Below, one piece after another: positions 51,639-61,208 of a DNA stretch of 64,000 nt. Numbering within the stretch: the first letter of the stretch is position 1; each line of letters opens with the position of its first letter. The stretch comes from CAIYTF01 sp963664845 (GTDB lineage Bacteria; Bacteroidota; Ignavibacteria; Ignavibacteriales; Ignavibacteriaceae). Both the position numbers and the translations under genes were made by a program. The notes below the pieces were generated by a model that worked only from the letters and a program-made list of their open reading frames with translations, ran no database searches and had not been told where the DNA came from. Location: the NCBI GenBank assembly GCA_963664845.1, contig OY761615.1:4154001-4218000 (forward strand). Direction: 5' to 3'.

Positions 51639-53231
51639 ATGAGTGAAGATCAAAAGCGCGTCTTGGAACAACAACTCTGGAATATCGCAAATACGCTGAG
51701 AGGCAAAATGAATGCTGATGAGTTTCGGGATTATATCCTGGGATTTATCTTTTATAAATATCTATCCGAAAAAATGGATATTTATGCTAATAATATTCTA
51801 AAACGTGATAAAATAAAATACCGGGATATTAAAGAAAATTCGAAAATCGGTAAGCAATATATAGAGGCCATTAGAGAGGAATCTCTGGAGAAATTGGGAT
51901 ATTTTCTTAAACCATCTGAATTATTTAGCGAAGTAGCAAAACGCGGTAATGGTAATGGCAATTCAGATATAGAAAAAGAAAATCAAAAAGAAAGTAACTT
52001 CATCCTTGAAGATATTCAAATAATATTAACAAATATACAGCTTAGTACAATGGGTACCCCGAGCGAGGAGGATTTTGATAATCTTTTCGAAGATATGGAT
52101 CTGAATAGTACAAAACTTGGCAAAACTCCAGAATCTAGGAATGAAATTATAGCAAAGGTGCTTTCGCATCTTGATAAAATAGATTTCAAACTTGATCATA
52201 CAGAACTAGATGTGTTGGGCGACGCTTATGAATATCTTATTGGACAGTTCGCAAGTGGAGCTGGTAAAAAAGCAGGTGAATTTTATACACCCCAACAGGT
52301 AAGCATTGTTTTGGCAAAATTGGTAACAACGGGTAAAAGCAAGCTTAAATCAGTTTATGACCCAACATGTGGTTCAGGTTCGTTATTGTTGCGTGTTGCT
52401 AAGGAGGTAAAAGAAGTAAGTAATTTTTATGGGCAGGAAATGAATCGCACTACATATAATCTTGCTCGAATGAATATGATTTTGCATGGAATTCATTATC
52501 GTAAATTTGATATTAAACAAGAGGATACCTTAGAACATCCTCAACATATTGACAAAAAATTTGAGGCTATTGTAGCAAACCCTCCTTTTTCAGCCGAGTG
52601 GAGTGCTAATCCGTTATTTATGGGTGATGACCGTTTTAGTCAATATGGGAAACTTGCCCCGTGTAGTAAAGCAGATTATGCTTTTGTTCAGCATATGATT
52701 TATCATTTAGCAGATAATGGTTCTATGGCAATAGTTTTGCCGCATGGCGCTTTATTTAGAGGTGGTGCCGAACAACATATTCGTAAGTATCTGATTGAAG
52801 ATAAGAATTATTTAGATGCTGTTATTGGATTGCCAGCAAATATCTTTTATGGTACTAGTATCCCTACTTGTATTATGGTTTTTAAAAAATGTAGGGAAAA
52901 TCCTGAAAATGTTTTATTTATAAATGCTGCAGATTATTTTGAACGTGGTACTCAAAATTTACTGCGATCTTCTGATATTGACCGAATTATAACAACTTAT
53001 CGTGAACGCGTAGAAGTTGAAAAATATAGTTTCTTGGCTACTCTTAAACTTATTGCTGAAAACGAATACAACCTAAATATTCCTCGGTATGTGAACACTT
53101 TTGAGGAAGAAGAAGTAATTGATATAACGGAAGTTGCAAGGCAATTGAAATCACTTGAAAAAAAAATGAAAAATACTGATAAAGCATTAATATCGTTTTG
53201 TAAAGAGCTTAAAATTGATACGCCGTTCTAA
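51639..53231 (+). CDS. hsdM: Type I restriction-modification methyltransferase subunit
   Basis: N6-adenine methyltransferase subunit that modifies the recognition site together with HsdS. The 530 residues show an HsdM N-terminal helical domain, a SAM-binding motif DPTCGSGSLL (241-250) and the catalytic NPPF (314-317) in VANPPFSAEW. The N-terminus and the partner HsdR suggest the type IC (EcoR124-like) group. AT-rich like the next three genes, unlike the core genes, and probably acquired with the element. First gene of hsdM-hsdS-HEPN-hsdR. Confidence 0.95.
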   Translation: MSEDQKRVLEQQLWNIANTLRGKMNADEFRDYILGFIFYKYLSEKMDIYANNILKRDKIKYRDIKENSKIGKQYIEAIREESLEKLGYFLKPSELFSEVAKRGNGNGNSDIEKENQKESNFILEDIQIILTNIQLSTMGTPSEEDFDNLFEDMDLNSTKLGKTPESRNEIIAKVLSHLDKIDFKLDHTELDVLGDAYEYLIGQFASGAGKKAGEFYTPQQVSIVLAKLVTTGKSKLKSVYDPTCGSGSLLLRVAKEVKEVSNFYGQEMNRTTYNLARMNMILHGIHYRKFDIKQEDTLEHPQHIDKKFEAIVANPPFSAEWSANPLFMGDDRFSQYGKLAPCSKADYAFVQHMIYHLADNGSMAIVLPHGALFRGGAEQHIRKYLIEDKNYLDAVIGLPANIFYGTSIPTCIMVFKKCRENPENVLFINAADYFERGTQNLLRSSDIDRIITTYRERVEVEKYSFLATLKLIAENEYNLNIPRYVNTFEEEEVIDITEVARQLKSLEKKMKNTDKALISFCKELKIDTPF

Positions 53232-53233
53232 TT

Positions 53234-54490
53234 ATGAATAAATTACAATCCAAAATACCACAAATAAGATTTCCAGAATTTAAAGATTTTTGGAAACACC
53301 GTAGCTTGAGTGACTTTCTAAGTGAATCCAGAAATAGAAATGAAAACTTAAAGTATAGTAAAGATGAAGTGCTTTCTGTATCGGGTGAGTTTGGTATTGT
53401 TAATCAAATAGAGCATTTGGGTAGAAGTTATGCCGGTGTTTCAGTACGTCAATATCACATTGTCGAGGTTGGTGATATTGTTTATACAAAAAGCCCTTTA
53501 AAAGCAAATCCTTTTGGAATAATAAAGCTTAATAAGAGCAAAGCTGGAATTGTTTCTACCCTCTATGCTGTTTATAAAGTTAAATCGAAAGAAGTCTATG
53601 GGCTTTTTTTAGATTACTATTTTTCGTTAGATGCGAACACCAATCGATATTTACGACCTTTAGTAAAAAAAGGCGCAAAAAATGATATGAAGATAAATAA
53701 TTCATACGTTTTACATGATCGGATTTATGTTCCTACGCTCAAAGAGCAAAAGCGTATAATCTCTTTTATTTCTATTATAGATGATAAGATTTCCCAGCTT
53801 AAACAAAAAAAATCTCATTTAGAGAATTATAAAAATGGAGTAATTAAAAGAATCTTTTCGCAAGAATTGCGGTTTAAAGATTTAGGTGGAGCATCTTTCC
53901 CAAAGTGGGTAAAAAGATCACTAAGTGATATTGGGAAAACATATAATGGTTTGACTGGGAAATCTCTTGAGGATTTTGGTAGTGGTGGCAAGCCATATAT
54001 TCAGTATAAACAAGTATTTGATGATAGTCGAATTGATGTTTCAAGATTTGATTATGTCAGGGTAAATAAAAACGAAAATCAGAATTTAGCAAAATATGGA
54101 GATGTGTTTTTTACTATATCATCTGAAACTATATCAGAAATAGGGTTTTCTTCAGTTCTTCTTGATGAGATAGAAGATTTGTATTTGAATAGTTTTTGTT
54201 TTGGTTATCGAATAAATACTTTCACAGAATTAAAACCTGAATTTGCTGTCTATCTTTTTAGAAGTCCTGTTTTTCGCCGGGAAGTGATTAAGCTTGGACA
54301 AGGAAGTACAAGGTACAATATGTCAAAAGTTGAGTTTTTAAAAATTGAAGTGCTTCTTCCAACAGTGGAAGAACAGAATAAAATATCTAGTTTTTTGCAA
54401 TCGATAGATAGAATTCTAACTTCTACTATTGATCAAATACATCTCGCGGAGCAATATAAAAAGGGCCTCTTACAAAAAATGTTTATTTAG
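53234..54490 (+). CDS. hsdS: Type I restriction-modification specificity subunit
   Basis: A 418-residue specificity subunit with two target-recognition domains (about 10-195 and 225-400) separated and followed by conserved helices (ISIIDDKISQLKQKKSHLEN and LQSIDRILTSTIDQIHLAEQ) that space the two half-sites. KEQKRIISFIS and EEQNKISSFLQ mark the repeat ends. It starts two bases after hsdM. The DNA target cannot be read from the sequence. Confidence 0.93.
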   Translation: MNKLQSKIPQIRFPEFKDFWKHRSLSDFLSESRNRNENLKYSKDEVLSVSGEFGIVNQIEHLGRSYAGVSVRQYHIVEVGDIVYTKSPLKANPFGIIKLNKSKAGIVSTLYAVYKVKSKEVYGLFLDYYFSLDANTNRYLRPLVKKGAKNDMKINNSYVLHDRIYVPTLKEQKRIISFISIIDDKISQLKQKKSHLENYKNGVIKRIFSQELRFKDLGGASFPKWVKRSLSDIGKTYNGLTGKSLEDFGSGGKPYIQYKQVFDDSRIDVSRFDYVRVNKNENQNLAKYGDVFFTISSETISEIGFSSVLLDEIEDLYLNSFCFGYRINTFTELKPEFAVYLFRSPVFRREVIKLGQGSTRYNMSKVEFLKIEVLLPTVEEQNKISSFLQSIDRILTSTIDQIHLAEQYKKGLLQKMFI

Positions 54491-54493
54491 CAT

Positions 54494-55120
54494 ATGAAAC
54501 AAACTAAAATTATTTTACTGCATATAAAAGAACAATATTCAAATATTGACTATTATATAAAAATTGTAAATAAAGTTGAAGAAAATGTAGAAACAAATCC
54601 TGATATAGCTATTGAAAGCTGTAAATCACTTATCGAAGGTGTTTCAAAATTCATATTAAAGCAGTTGGATAATACATATGATAGTAGACTAATTGACAGT
54701 TTAGATTTTCATCAATTATTTAAGAGAACATTTAATAAATTATCTGAATATTGTGATAATATCGAAGAGGATTTTATTAATAGAGTAAGCTCATTAGTCC
54801 ATTTAATTGGTGAACTTCGGAATAGAAGGGGCGATATATCTCATGGGAAATTATCACCTAAGGCTCAAATCAGCGATTCTCATTTTTCTAATCTTGTGAT
54901 GCATGTGACGGATGCTCTTGTTTTCTATATCTTGAGTTGTTTCTCAAGGATAGAAATTCAAAAAGAATTAGAATATGAGGATAATCAAGAATATAATGAA
55001 TGGCTCGATGAGCAGAATGAATTTAGAAATTTGAGTTACAGTAGAGCCTTATTTGACCAAGACATAGAGGCTTATAAACAGGAGTTACTAAACTATCAAG
55101 ATTCAATCGAAATAGAATAA
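54494..55120 (+). CDS. HEPN/abortive-infection-like protein within the restriction operon
   Basis: A 208-residue helical protein between hsdS and hsdR, with three-base gaps on either side. The middle has AIESCKSLIEGVSKFIL and the motif GELRNRRGDISHGK (Arg109-His117), matching the C-terminal HEPN-type domain of abortive-infection proteins, where R-x4-6-H forms an RNase site. The C-terminus is acidic (YEDNQEYNEWLDEQNEF). It is not a standard type I subunit; it may act as a backup that harms the host or phage RNA when restriction fails. That role is inference. Confidence 0.72.
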   Translation: MKQTKIILLHIKEQYSNIDYYIKIVNKVEENVETNPDIAIESCKSLIEGVSKFILKQLDNTYDSRLIDSLDFHQLFKRTFNKLSEYCDNIEEDFINRVSSLVHLIGELRNRRGDISHGKLSPKAQISDSHFSNLVMHVTDALVFYILSCFSRIEIQKELEYEDNQEYNEWLDEQNEFRNLSYSRALFDQDIEAYKQELLNYQDSIEIE

Positions 55121-55123
55121 AAA

Positions 55124-57979
55124 ATGCCTAAACAACCTGAAGCTATTTTAGAGGAACAATTAGTTATCCAATTACAAAAAATTGGATATAAATATGTATT
55201 GATTAATAGTGAAAAAGATTTGATCTCTAATTTGAAATCACAATTGGAAAAGCACAATAATGTTCAGTTCAGTAGTACAGAATTTGAGAAAGTTCTTAAT
55301 ATTCTTAGCAAAGGTTCTGTTTTTGAAAAGTCTAAAGCTTTAAGAGAGAAGCAACATCTCATTAAGGATAATGGCGAAAATTTATATTTCGAATTTCTCG
55401 AAACTGAGCGTTGGTGCAAAAACGAGTTTCAGGTTACCAATCAGGTGACAATTGATGGTAAGTATAAGAATCGTTATGATGTCACCTTACTTATTAATGG
55501 ATTGCCTCTGGTGCAAATAGAATTAAAGCGGCGCGGAATAGAGCTTAAGGAGGCTTTTAATCAGATAAATCGCTACCAAAGACACTCATTCGGATCAAAT
55601 TCGGCACTTTATCAATATATTCAAATTTTTGTTATAAGTAATGGCGTTAATACAAAATATTATGCTAATAATAGGTTCCAGTCTTTTAAGCAAACGTTTT
55701 TTTGGACTGATAAGGAAAATAAACGGTTAACTAACATACTGAATGGTTTTTCAAATGAGTTTTTAGAGCCTTGCCACATTGCGAAAATGATATGCAAATA
55801 TATTGTATTAAACGAAACACAAAAAATATTAATGGTTCTTCGTCCTTATCAATATTATGCTGTTGAAGCTCTGGTTGATAAAGTTTTGCATAGCCGAAAT
55901 AACGGATATGTTTGGCATACTACCGGTTCAGGCAAAACATTGACTTCATTTAAGGCCAGCCAGATTCTTATAAATGTACCGAAGGTTCTAAAAGTTGTTT
56001 TCGTTGTTGATCGCAGAGATCTTGATTATCAAACAACTAAAGAATTTAATAGTTTTAGTAAAGGTAGTGTCGATGGCACCGAGAATACGCGAGCATTGGT
56101 GAAGCAATTTTCAGATGACACAAAACTTATTGTTACTACTATTCAAAAATTAAATACTGCGATTAGTAAAGCCCGGTATTTAGCAAAAATGGATAATCTC
56201 AAAGATGAACGAATAGTTTTTATATTTGATGAATGTCACCGCTCACAATTTGGTGAAATACATAAACGTATTAATAAATATTTCAACAATCCTCAAATGT
56301 TTGGGTTTACCGGCACCCCTATTTTTGTGGATAATTCTGTTAAAAATGAATTGGGGAAGCGTACTACAAAAGAGTTATTCGGTGATTGCTTACATAAATA
56401 TGTTATAACCGATGCTATTAAAGATGAAAATGTGCTTAAGTTTTCAGTAGAATATATTGGAAGATATAAAAGAAAAGATACTGCTGCGGAAATAGATATT
56501 GAAGTTGAGGATATTGACACCAAAGAGTTAATGGAGTCGACTTCTCGAATAGAAAAAATCGCTGATTATATATTAGCAAATCATAACCGTAAAACTCATA
56601 GCCGGGAGTTTAATGCAATGTTTTGTGTCAGCAGTATCGAAATGCTGATCAAGTATTATGATATATTTAAAAATAAAAAAGATGATGGTCAACATAATCT
56701 AAAGATTGCCACCATATTCAGTTATGCAGCAAATGAAGACGATGCTGATGCCAATGGATTCATCCCTGAAGAGGTATCCATAGTCGGAGAGCCTAAGGTT
56801 TTATATGGATTGCAATCGCACAGTCGTGAGAAATTAGATGAATATATCGCTGATTATAATAAAATGTTTGAGACCAATTTTTCGACTTCTGACAGCGAGT
56901 CATTTTACAACTATTATAAGGATATTTCAAAAAGGATGAAAGAGAGGCAGATTGATATTCTGCTGGTTGTCAATATGTATCTTACTGGTTTTGATTGCCC
57001 TCCATTAAACACAATTTATGTTGATAAGAATCTGCGCTTTCATGGCCTTATACAGGCTTATTCACGTACGAATAGAATATTAAATGAACAAAAGTCTCAG
57101 GGTAATATAGTTGTCTTTAGAAATTTAAAAAATGCGACGGATGAAGCAATAACATTGTTTAGCAATAAGGAAGCTATCGAAGTTATTATTATGAAGCCTT
57201 ATGAGGATTATGTTAAGAAATTTAATGCGGCTTTTATTGAATTACTTAAAATTACTCCTACTGTTAATAGTGTTAATGAATTACAAAGCGAAGATGATGA
57301 GCTTGAGTTTATCAAAGCTTTTCGGGAATTAATGCGTATAAAAAATATCCTTGTTGCTTTTTCTGATTTCAAATGGCAGGATTTAGCCATGTATGAGCAA
57401 TTGTTTGAAGATTATAAAAGCAAATACCTTGATCTTTATGATAAAGTTAAAAGCAGTAGTCAAAAAGAAAAAGTCTCGATTTTGGAAGACGTTGATTTTG
57501 AACTTGAATTAATACGCCGAGATGAAATTAATGTAGCCTATATCATACAGCTTTTAATCAAGCTTAAATCAAAGGTTCAGGCTAATGTTACACAAACCGA
57601 GAATGAAATATTCAACTTATTAAATTCCGAAGTACATTTGCGCAGTAAACGTGAGCTGATTGAAAAGTTCATACAAGCAAATTTACCACAAATAGATGCT
57701 TCTGAATTAATACCAGAAGAATTTGAAAAATTCTGGAATGCAGAGCAACAATTGGCTTTTGATAAAATTATTTCTGATGAAAATTTGTCCCCAGATAGAA
57801 CGCAGACCCTTATTGAAGATTATATTTATGCTGAACGTGAGCCTTTGCGCGATGAAATATTGGAATTGCTGGAAGGGGAACAGCCAACTTTGTTAGAGCG
57901 CAAAAAAACGGGCGATAGAATTTTGAAGAAAATTATAAAATTCGTTGATACGTTTATTAATGGTATTGTTGGCGAATAA
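55124..57979 (+). CDS. hsdR: Type I restriction enzyme, DNA translocase/endonuclease subunit
   Basis: A 951-residue R subunit. N-terminal PD-(D/E)xK nuclease with Asp119, Glu133 and Lys135 (NRYDVTLLINGLPLVQIELK), an SF2 translocase with Walker A HTTGSGKTLTS (about 265-275), FVVDRRDLDYQT, DECHRSQ as the DEAD-box motif, FGFTGTP, and QAYSRTNRI; helical C-terminal part. Motifs and length are those of the EcoR124I type. It forms the restriction complex with the upstream hsdM and hsdS products. Confidence 0.95.
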   Translation: MPKQPEAILEEQLVIQLQKIGYKYVLINSEKDLISNLKSQLEKHNNVQFSSTEFEKVLNILSKGSVFEKSKALREKQHLIKDNGENLYFEFLETERWCKNEFQVTNQVTIDGKYKNRYDVTLLINGLPLVQIELKRRGIELKEAFNQINRYQRHSFGSNSALYQYIQIFVISNGVNTKYYANNRFQSFKQTFFWTDKENKRLTNILNGFSNEFLEPCHIAKMICKYIVLNETQKILMVLRPYQYYAVEALVDKVLHSRNNGYVWHTTGSGKTLTSFKASQILINVPKVLKVVFVVDRRDLDYQTTKEFNSFSKGSVDGTENTRALVKQFSDDTKLIVTTIQKLNTAISKARYLAKMDNLKDERIVFIFDECHRSQFGEIHKRINKYFNNPQMFGFTGTPIFVDNSVKNELGKRTTKELFGDCLHKYVITDAIKDENVLKFSVEYIGRYKRKDTAAEIDIEVEDIDTKELMESTSRIEKIADYILANHNRKTHSREFNAMFCVSSIEMLIKYYDIFKNKKDDGQHNLKIATIFSYAANEDDADANGFIPEEVSIVGEPKVLYGLQSHSREKLDEYIADYNKMFETNFSTSDSESFYNYYKDISKRMKERQIDILLVVNMYLTGFDCPPLNTIYVDKNLRFHGLIQAYSRTNRILNEQKSQGNIVVFRNLKNATDEAITLFSNKEAIEVIIMKPYEDYVKKFNAAFIELLKITPTVNSVNELQSEDDELEFIKAFRELMRIKNILVAFSDFKWQDLAMYEQLFEDYKSKYLDLYDKVKSSSQKEKVSILEDVDFELELIRRDEINVAYIIQLLIKLKSKVQANVTQTENEIFNLLNSEVHLRSKRELIEKFIQANLPQIDASELIPEEFEKFWNAEQQLAFDKIISDENLSPDRTQTLIEDYIYAEREPLRDEILELLEGEQPTLLERKKTGDRILKKIIKFVDTFINGIVGE

Positions 57980-58352
57980 ATATCAGATTTTTTCTGAAGT
58001 ATATTTATATCTAGTTGTCCTCCTTCGCCAGCCAAAGCCCTGGCTCGTTTTTGTACTTCGCTCCGCTTCGCATCCGCTCAGTTATTCCTTACGTATCTTA
58101 ATTTTCAGTTTGTTTCCAATTGCTGCACTGGCCTACTGGCTTACCGGCTCGTCCTTTGTCCGATTGCCGCCCGCCAGACAGCCTGATCACATCATAAACG
58201 CCGTCCAGGCTCGTCCCTCGACTGGTACCGGCTCTCCTAAGACCAGGATGGACACATTAGAGGAATTTATGCCAGCAACGGGTTTCGTGGTTCATTTAGC
58301 CAATCCCATCTGCTTATAAACCATTCGCGCCTTTTAACGTTCGGGTGGGTAA

Positions 58353-58366
58353 TAGTTTATCCCGCA
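58353..58366. repeat. 14-bp direct repeat, left copy (TAGTTTATCCCGCA)
   Basis: Identical to 61209-61222. Its CCCGCA end pairs with TGCGGG 22 bases downstream. The two copies flank the gene-less stretch plus ardC and two small genes. Confidence 0.55.
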
Positions 58367-58520
58367 TCAATCGATAAAATTATTATATTGCGGGAGGTGG
58401 CAAGAAGGGATGCAAGTCAAGGTTGCGGCTCAGTCGCTCCAGGGTGGCACTAAGCACGTCCTCTCCGCCCCTCGATGCTCGTTGCTGCGTCCGTGCGCCG
58501 CCCTTACGCTCTTTCGCCTG

Positions 58521-58603
58521 ACTTACATAATGCGGGTTCTACAACAATATCTTTTATGGTTTTGGTTGATTGAATATGTCGTAGAACCGGACATTATGCA
58601 AAC
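58521..58603. repeat. Imperfect inverted repeat forming a long hairpin
   Basis: Left arm CATAATGCGGGTTCTAC (58526-58542) and right arm GTAGAACCGGACATTATG (58581-58598) are near-perfect complements, with weaker pairing continuing inward (ACAATAT/ATATGTC). The loop is AT- and T-rich. It resembles folded recombination sites or a small transposable repeat, without the conserved ends of either. Confidence 0.6.
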
Positions 58604-59868
58604 TTGCACCCGCCACCCTTAATCTCATAGTTGAAACCCACCTTCACAAAAATGCGCTTCCATCGGCGATCTTTCATTCCCTTTATTCCCGTTGCTATCC
58701 CGCAGCCTCCCCCACCCTCCGCCCTCAAAACGTTCCAATGATTCACCGGTTTGTTTTCTGTGCTTTCCGCTTCGTGCTTTTTCGTCGCAAAGGGTTTGCA
58801 TCGATAAATATTATAAAACCCTTCACTCCTCAACGCACCAAGCTTTTCGTTCCGTTGGTTGTCTTGAGTGCAACGTTGCCTGCACTCCCTTGCGTACGTT
58901 CCGGCAACCTTGCAGTGCCCTCATTCTATTCCTTCGGCTTCGTGCAACCGTCTCTCCGGGGCTGTGGATGGCTGGGCGGCTGGCTTCCGGGAACGGGTTG
59001 CTTGCCGTCGGTAACAGGTTGCCACTTCGGGCTCAAGTATATTTTTTTTGTAGGTGGCAAACCTGCACCGCCTGGCTTCGCTTACCCCGTCCCTTCAGCA
59101 GTCCCAAGTGCCGCACGCCACACACTCGAAAGCCCCTCCGTTCCTTGATGCACCAAGCCTTCTGCCTATACTGCTTTCTTTGAGTGCAGCTTTGCCCGGC
59201 TCCCTCGGCATATCAGCAAGCCTCGTTCCTCGCTTGCTTCGGCTGCCATCGGTCGATGACGTGCAAAACTGCCTGCCTGGCGGCAGACAGGCCCAAATCC
59301 CCGCTCGATGCATCGCGTTTGGTTTCCATGCCCTCCGGGCTGGCCCAATAGGGCTTGTGCTTTCGGAATAAGGGGTTCCGCTGACGCGGAACGCCCCTGA
59401 ATCTCATTCTGAGCGCCCCTTCCCCCCAAAAACAAATTTATGGCGCACGTAATCTCAGGGCAAGGGTATATAAACAGCCCGCAAGTATTTGCGCTCCGCG
59501 CTGATTGGTATGCGGTCTGCCCTTGCCCTCAATGCGCCATGAGCTCCAATTTCTTTTTTTCGTGGGGGGAATGTGCTTTTTCGAAAGAAAGAATCCCGTC
59601 CTGTTCGGACGGGGGAAAGGAATGGCTCGATTATGAAATCTTCGCCAAGTATCGTTTTGATGCGCTCCCGTCCGTCATGGAATTTAAAGTGCATCCGGCG
59701 CCCTGGTCAGGCACCTCGATTCCGTGTTTCACATTTCCGCGAAAATGGGTCTTTGGATTCTTGGGCATTTGTTTGCCCGGTTCAGGCGCTTGCGTTCTTT
59801 GCCGTTGCTTCTCGGGAATGGAAGTCACGGCCTATTATTTCATTCAAAAAATCAGGAGGTCTTTTTTC

Positions 59869-60696
59869 ATGAACAGGTCCGAAATCTATGATGCTATCAA
59901 TACCAGGATTCTTGCGAATCTTGAGAACGGCCAGCTCTTTTGGCGGCAGCCTTGGAAAGGCGGTCTGCCGGCCAACTATATCACAAAGCATGTTTACCAA
60001 GGCATTAATTTCTTGCTTCTCTGTATGGATTCAGTCTCAAATCCATTTTACCTCACGTTCCTGCAGGCACAGTCTAAACAACTTCGTATCAAAGCTGGCA
60101 GCAAAGGCCGTCAGATAACGTTCTATAAACTTCAGGATATAGACAACGTCCTGCCATCCGGCGAGCTCGAAACGAAACGTTTCCCATATCTCAAATTCTC
60201 ATATGTGTTCAACCTTGAAGATCTGGAAAACTATGAAATTCCGCAGCCTACTTTATCCGTTCCGCTCGATTTGTTAAACGAAATCGTTTCAAATAATTCT
60301 GTCGATATACGCAGGAATCTTGAACGTTGCTTTTATAACGAGCAGGAAAATTATATCTCAACTCCGGATGTTTCGCACTTCACTTGCGAAGAGGAATATT
60401 TTGCAGCTCAGTTCCATGAACTCATTCATTGGTCAGGCCATCCGGAGCGGTTAAACCGTGTCCGGCATCTTGCCAAAGGCGATGAAATCTATGCATTTGA
60501 GGAACTCATTACGGAGATAGGCGCAAGTTATTTGCTCGGGCTTTGCGGTATTCAGAATGTTCTTGATAATTCCAGCGCATATTTAGAAACCTGGCTCCGA
60601 AAGGCCAAGGGCGATAATTCCTTTATCCTGTCAGCGGCCATTGCCGCGCAAAAAGCGGTCAACTTTTTAATCCCACAACCGGAGGCCGCTCTCTGA
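59869..60696 (+). CDS. ArdC-like antirestriction protein with zincin metalloprotease domain
   Basis: A 275-residue protein: N-terminal ArdC-type ssDNA-binding domain (YDAINTRILANLENGQLFWR, QPWKGGLPANYITKHVYQGI) and a C-terminal metalloprotease-like domain with HELIHWSGH (His183, Glu184, His187) and a downstream EELITEIGASYL Glu as third ligand. Such proteins are carried by plasmids, phages and conjugative elements and protect incoming DNA from host restriction. The start is ATG 59869, nine bases after AGGAGG. Probably co-transcribed with the two small genes that follow. Confidence 0.88.
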   Translation: MNRSEIYDAINTRILANLENGQLFWRQPWKGGLPANYITKHVYQGINFLLLCMDSVSNPFYLTFLQAQSKQLRIKAGSKGRQITFYKLQDIDNVLPSGELETKRFPYLKFSYVFNLEDLENYEIPQPTLSVPLDLLNEIVSNNSVDIRRNLERCFYNEQENYISTPDVSHFTCEEEYFAAQFHELIHWSGHPERLNRVRHLAKGDEIYAFEELITEIGASYLLGLCGIQNVLDNSSAYLETWLRKAKGDNSFILSAAIAAQKAVNFLIPQPEAAL

Positions 60697-60724
60697 GCGG
60701 CTCCTTTTACAAGGAGTTTTCTTT

Positions 60725-60949
60725 ATGTCAGATAATGATTTCAGGCTCATTAAATCCCATCCGTTTATGCCCGGTGATTATGTGTATTACCATAATTGCG
60801 CCGGTGATACGATACCCACAAAAATTTTGGCTGTACGAACTATTCAGGTAAAAGTTGCACAGTCAACTATTGCCGGCCACGGCTCCACCTGGGTATCCGC
60901 TAAAAATTGTGAATTTCAAAACCAACCAGAAGAAAGGTCTCAGTCATGA
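60725..60949 (+). CDS. Small hypothetical protein
   Basis: A 74-residue protein of unknown family, starting after AAGGAG, 28 bases from ardC. It contains PGDYVYYHNCAGDTIPTKIL and VKVAQSTIAGHGSTWVSAKN, a pattern like a small beta-barrel (SH3- or KOW-like), and no transmembrane or cysteine-rich motif. The stop overlaps the next start (ATGA). Confidence 0.65.
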   Translation: MSDNDFRLIKSHPFMPGDYVYYHNCAGDTIPTKILAVRTIQVKVAQSTIAGHGSTWVSAKNCEFQNQPEERSQS

Positions 60950-61161
60950 AGTACTATCATAAAACCTATGCCCGTGATCCGTATTGGACGACCGCGCGGT
61001 TCAACTCAAAATGTTCCTGTGGACAGCAGATCAACAAAGGCGACCGGATATTCTACTATCCGGCAACGAAGACAGCGCTTTGCCCGAAGTGCAGCGAGAA
61101 AGCCGCTAATGAATTCGCGTGTGCTGTCCAGGACGAGGATTTCTATAATTCTCAATACTAA
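60946..61161 (+). CDS. Small zinc-ribbon-like protein
   Basis: A 71-residue protein with two cysteine pairs, CSCGQQINKGDRIFYYP and CPKCSEKAANEFACA, suggesting one zinc site. It resembles small zinc-binding proteins that accompany ArdC-type genes on mobile elements, but I do not recognise a named family. The ATG overlaps the stop of the preceding gene, so the two are coupled. Confidence 0.7.
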   Translation: MKYYHKTYARDPYWTTARFNSKCSCGQQINKGDRIFYYPATKTALCPKCSEKAANEFACAVQDEDFYNSQY

Positions 61162-61164
61162 GGC

Positions 61165-61199
61165 ATAAAAAAAGCCCGGTGCTGGGGGGGACACCGGGC
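61165..61199 (-). terminator. Terminator of the minus-strand packaging genes
   Basis: GCCCGGTG and CACCGGGC pair around a G-rich loop. On the minus strand the stem is followed by seven T residues, so it ends transcription coming from 61254-63334. Confidence 0.82.
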
Positions 61200-61208
61200 C
61201 GCTGTTGT

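Larger units (their letters stand above)
57980..59868 (+). other. 1.9-kb stretch without a credible gene, GC-rich, pyrimidine-biased
   Basis: Between hsdR and ardC the composition changes sharply: the AT-rich hsd genes give way to sequence with many C and T runs on the plus strand. Open frames on both strands overlap one another (for example 58692-59183 and 59166-59435), are rich in Cys, Pro, Arg and Trp, and lack ribosome-binding sites, so none is called. It contains a long inverted repeat (58521-58603), the left copy of a 14-bp direct repeat (58353) and a hairpin CCCGCA/TGCGGG. It could encode a structured RNA or serve as a transfer or replication region of the element. Confidence 0.6.

Noticed and set aside
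58521..58603. Integron attC site
   Set aside because: The hairpin is suggestive, but the RYYYAAC/GTTRRRY ends are lacking and no integron integrase is present.
58692..59183. 163-codon open frame on the plus strand in the GC-rich stretch
   Set aside because: Overlaps other frames of similar length on both strands, no ribosome-binding site, residue composition dominated by Cys/Pro/Leu/Arg without domain resemblance.
57980..59868. Group II intron or CRISPR array
   Set aside because: No domain V-like hairpin, no reverse transcriptase, and no regularly spaced direct repeats.
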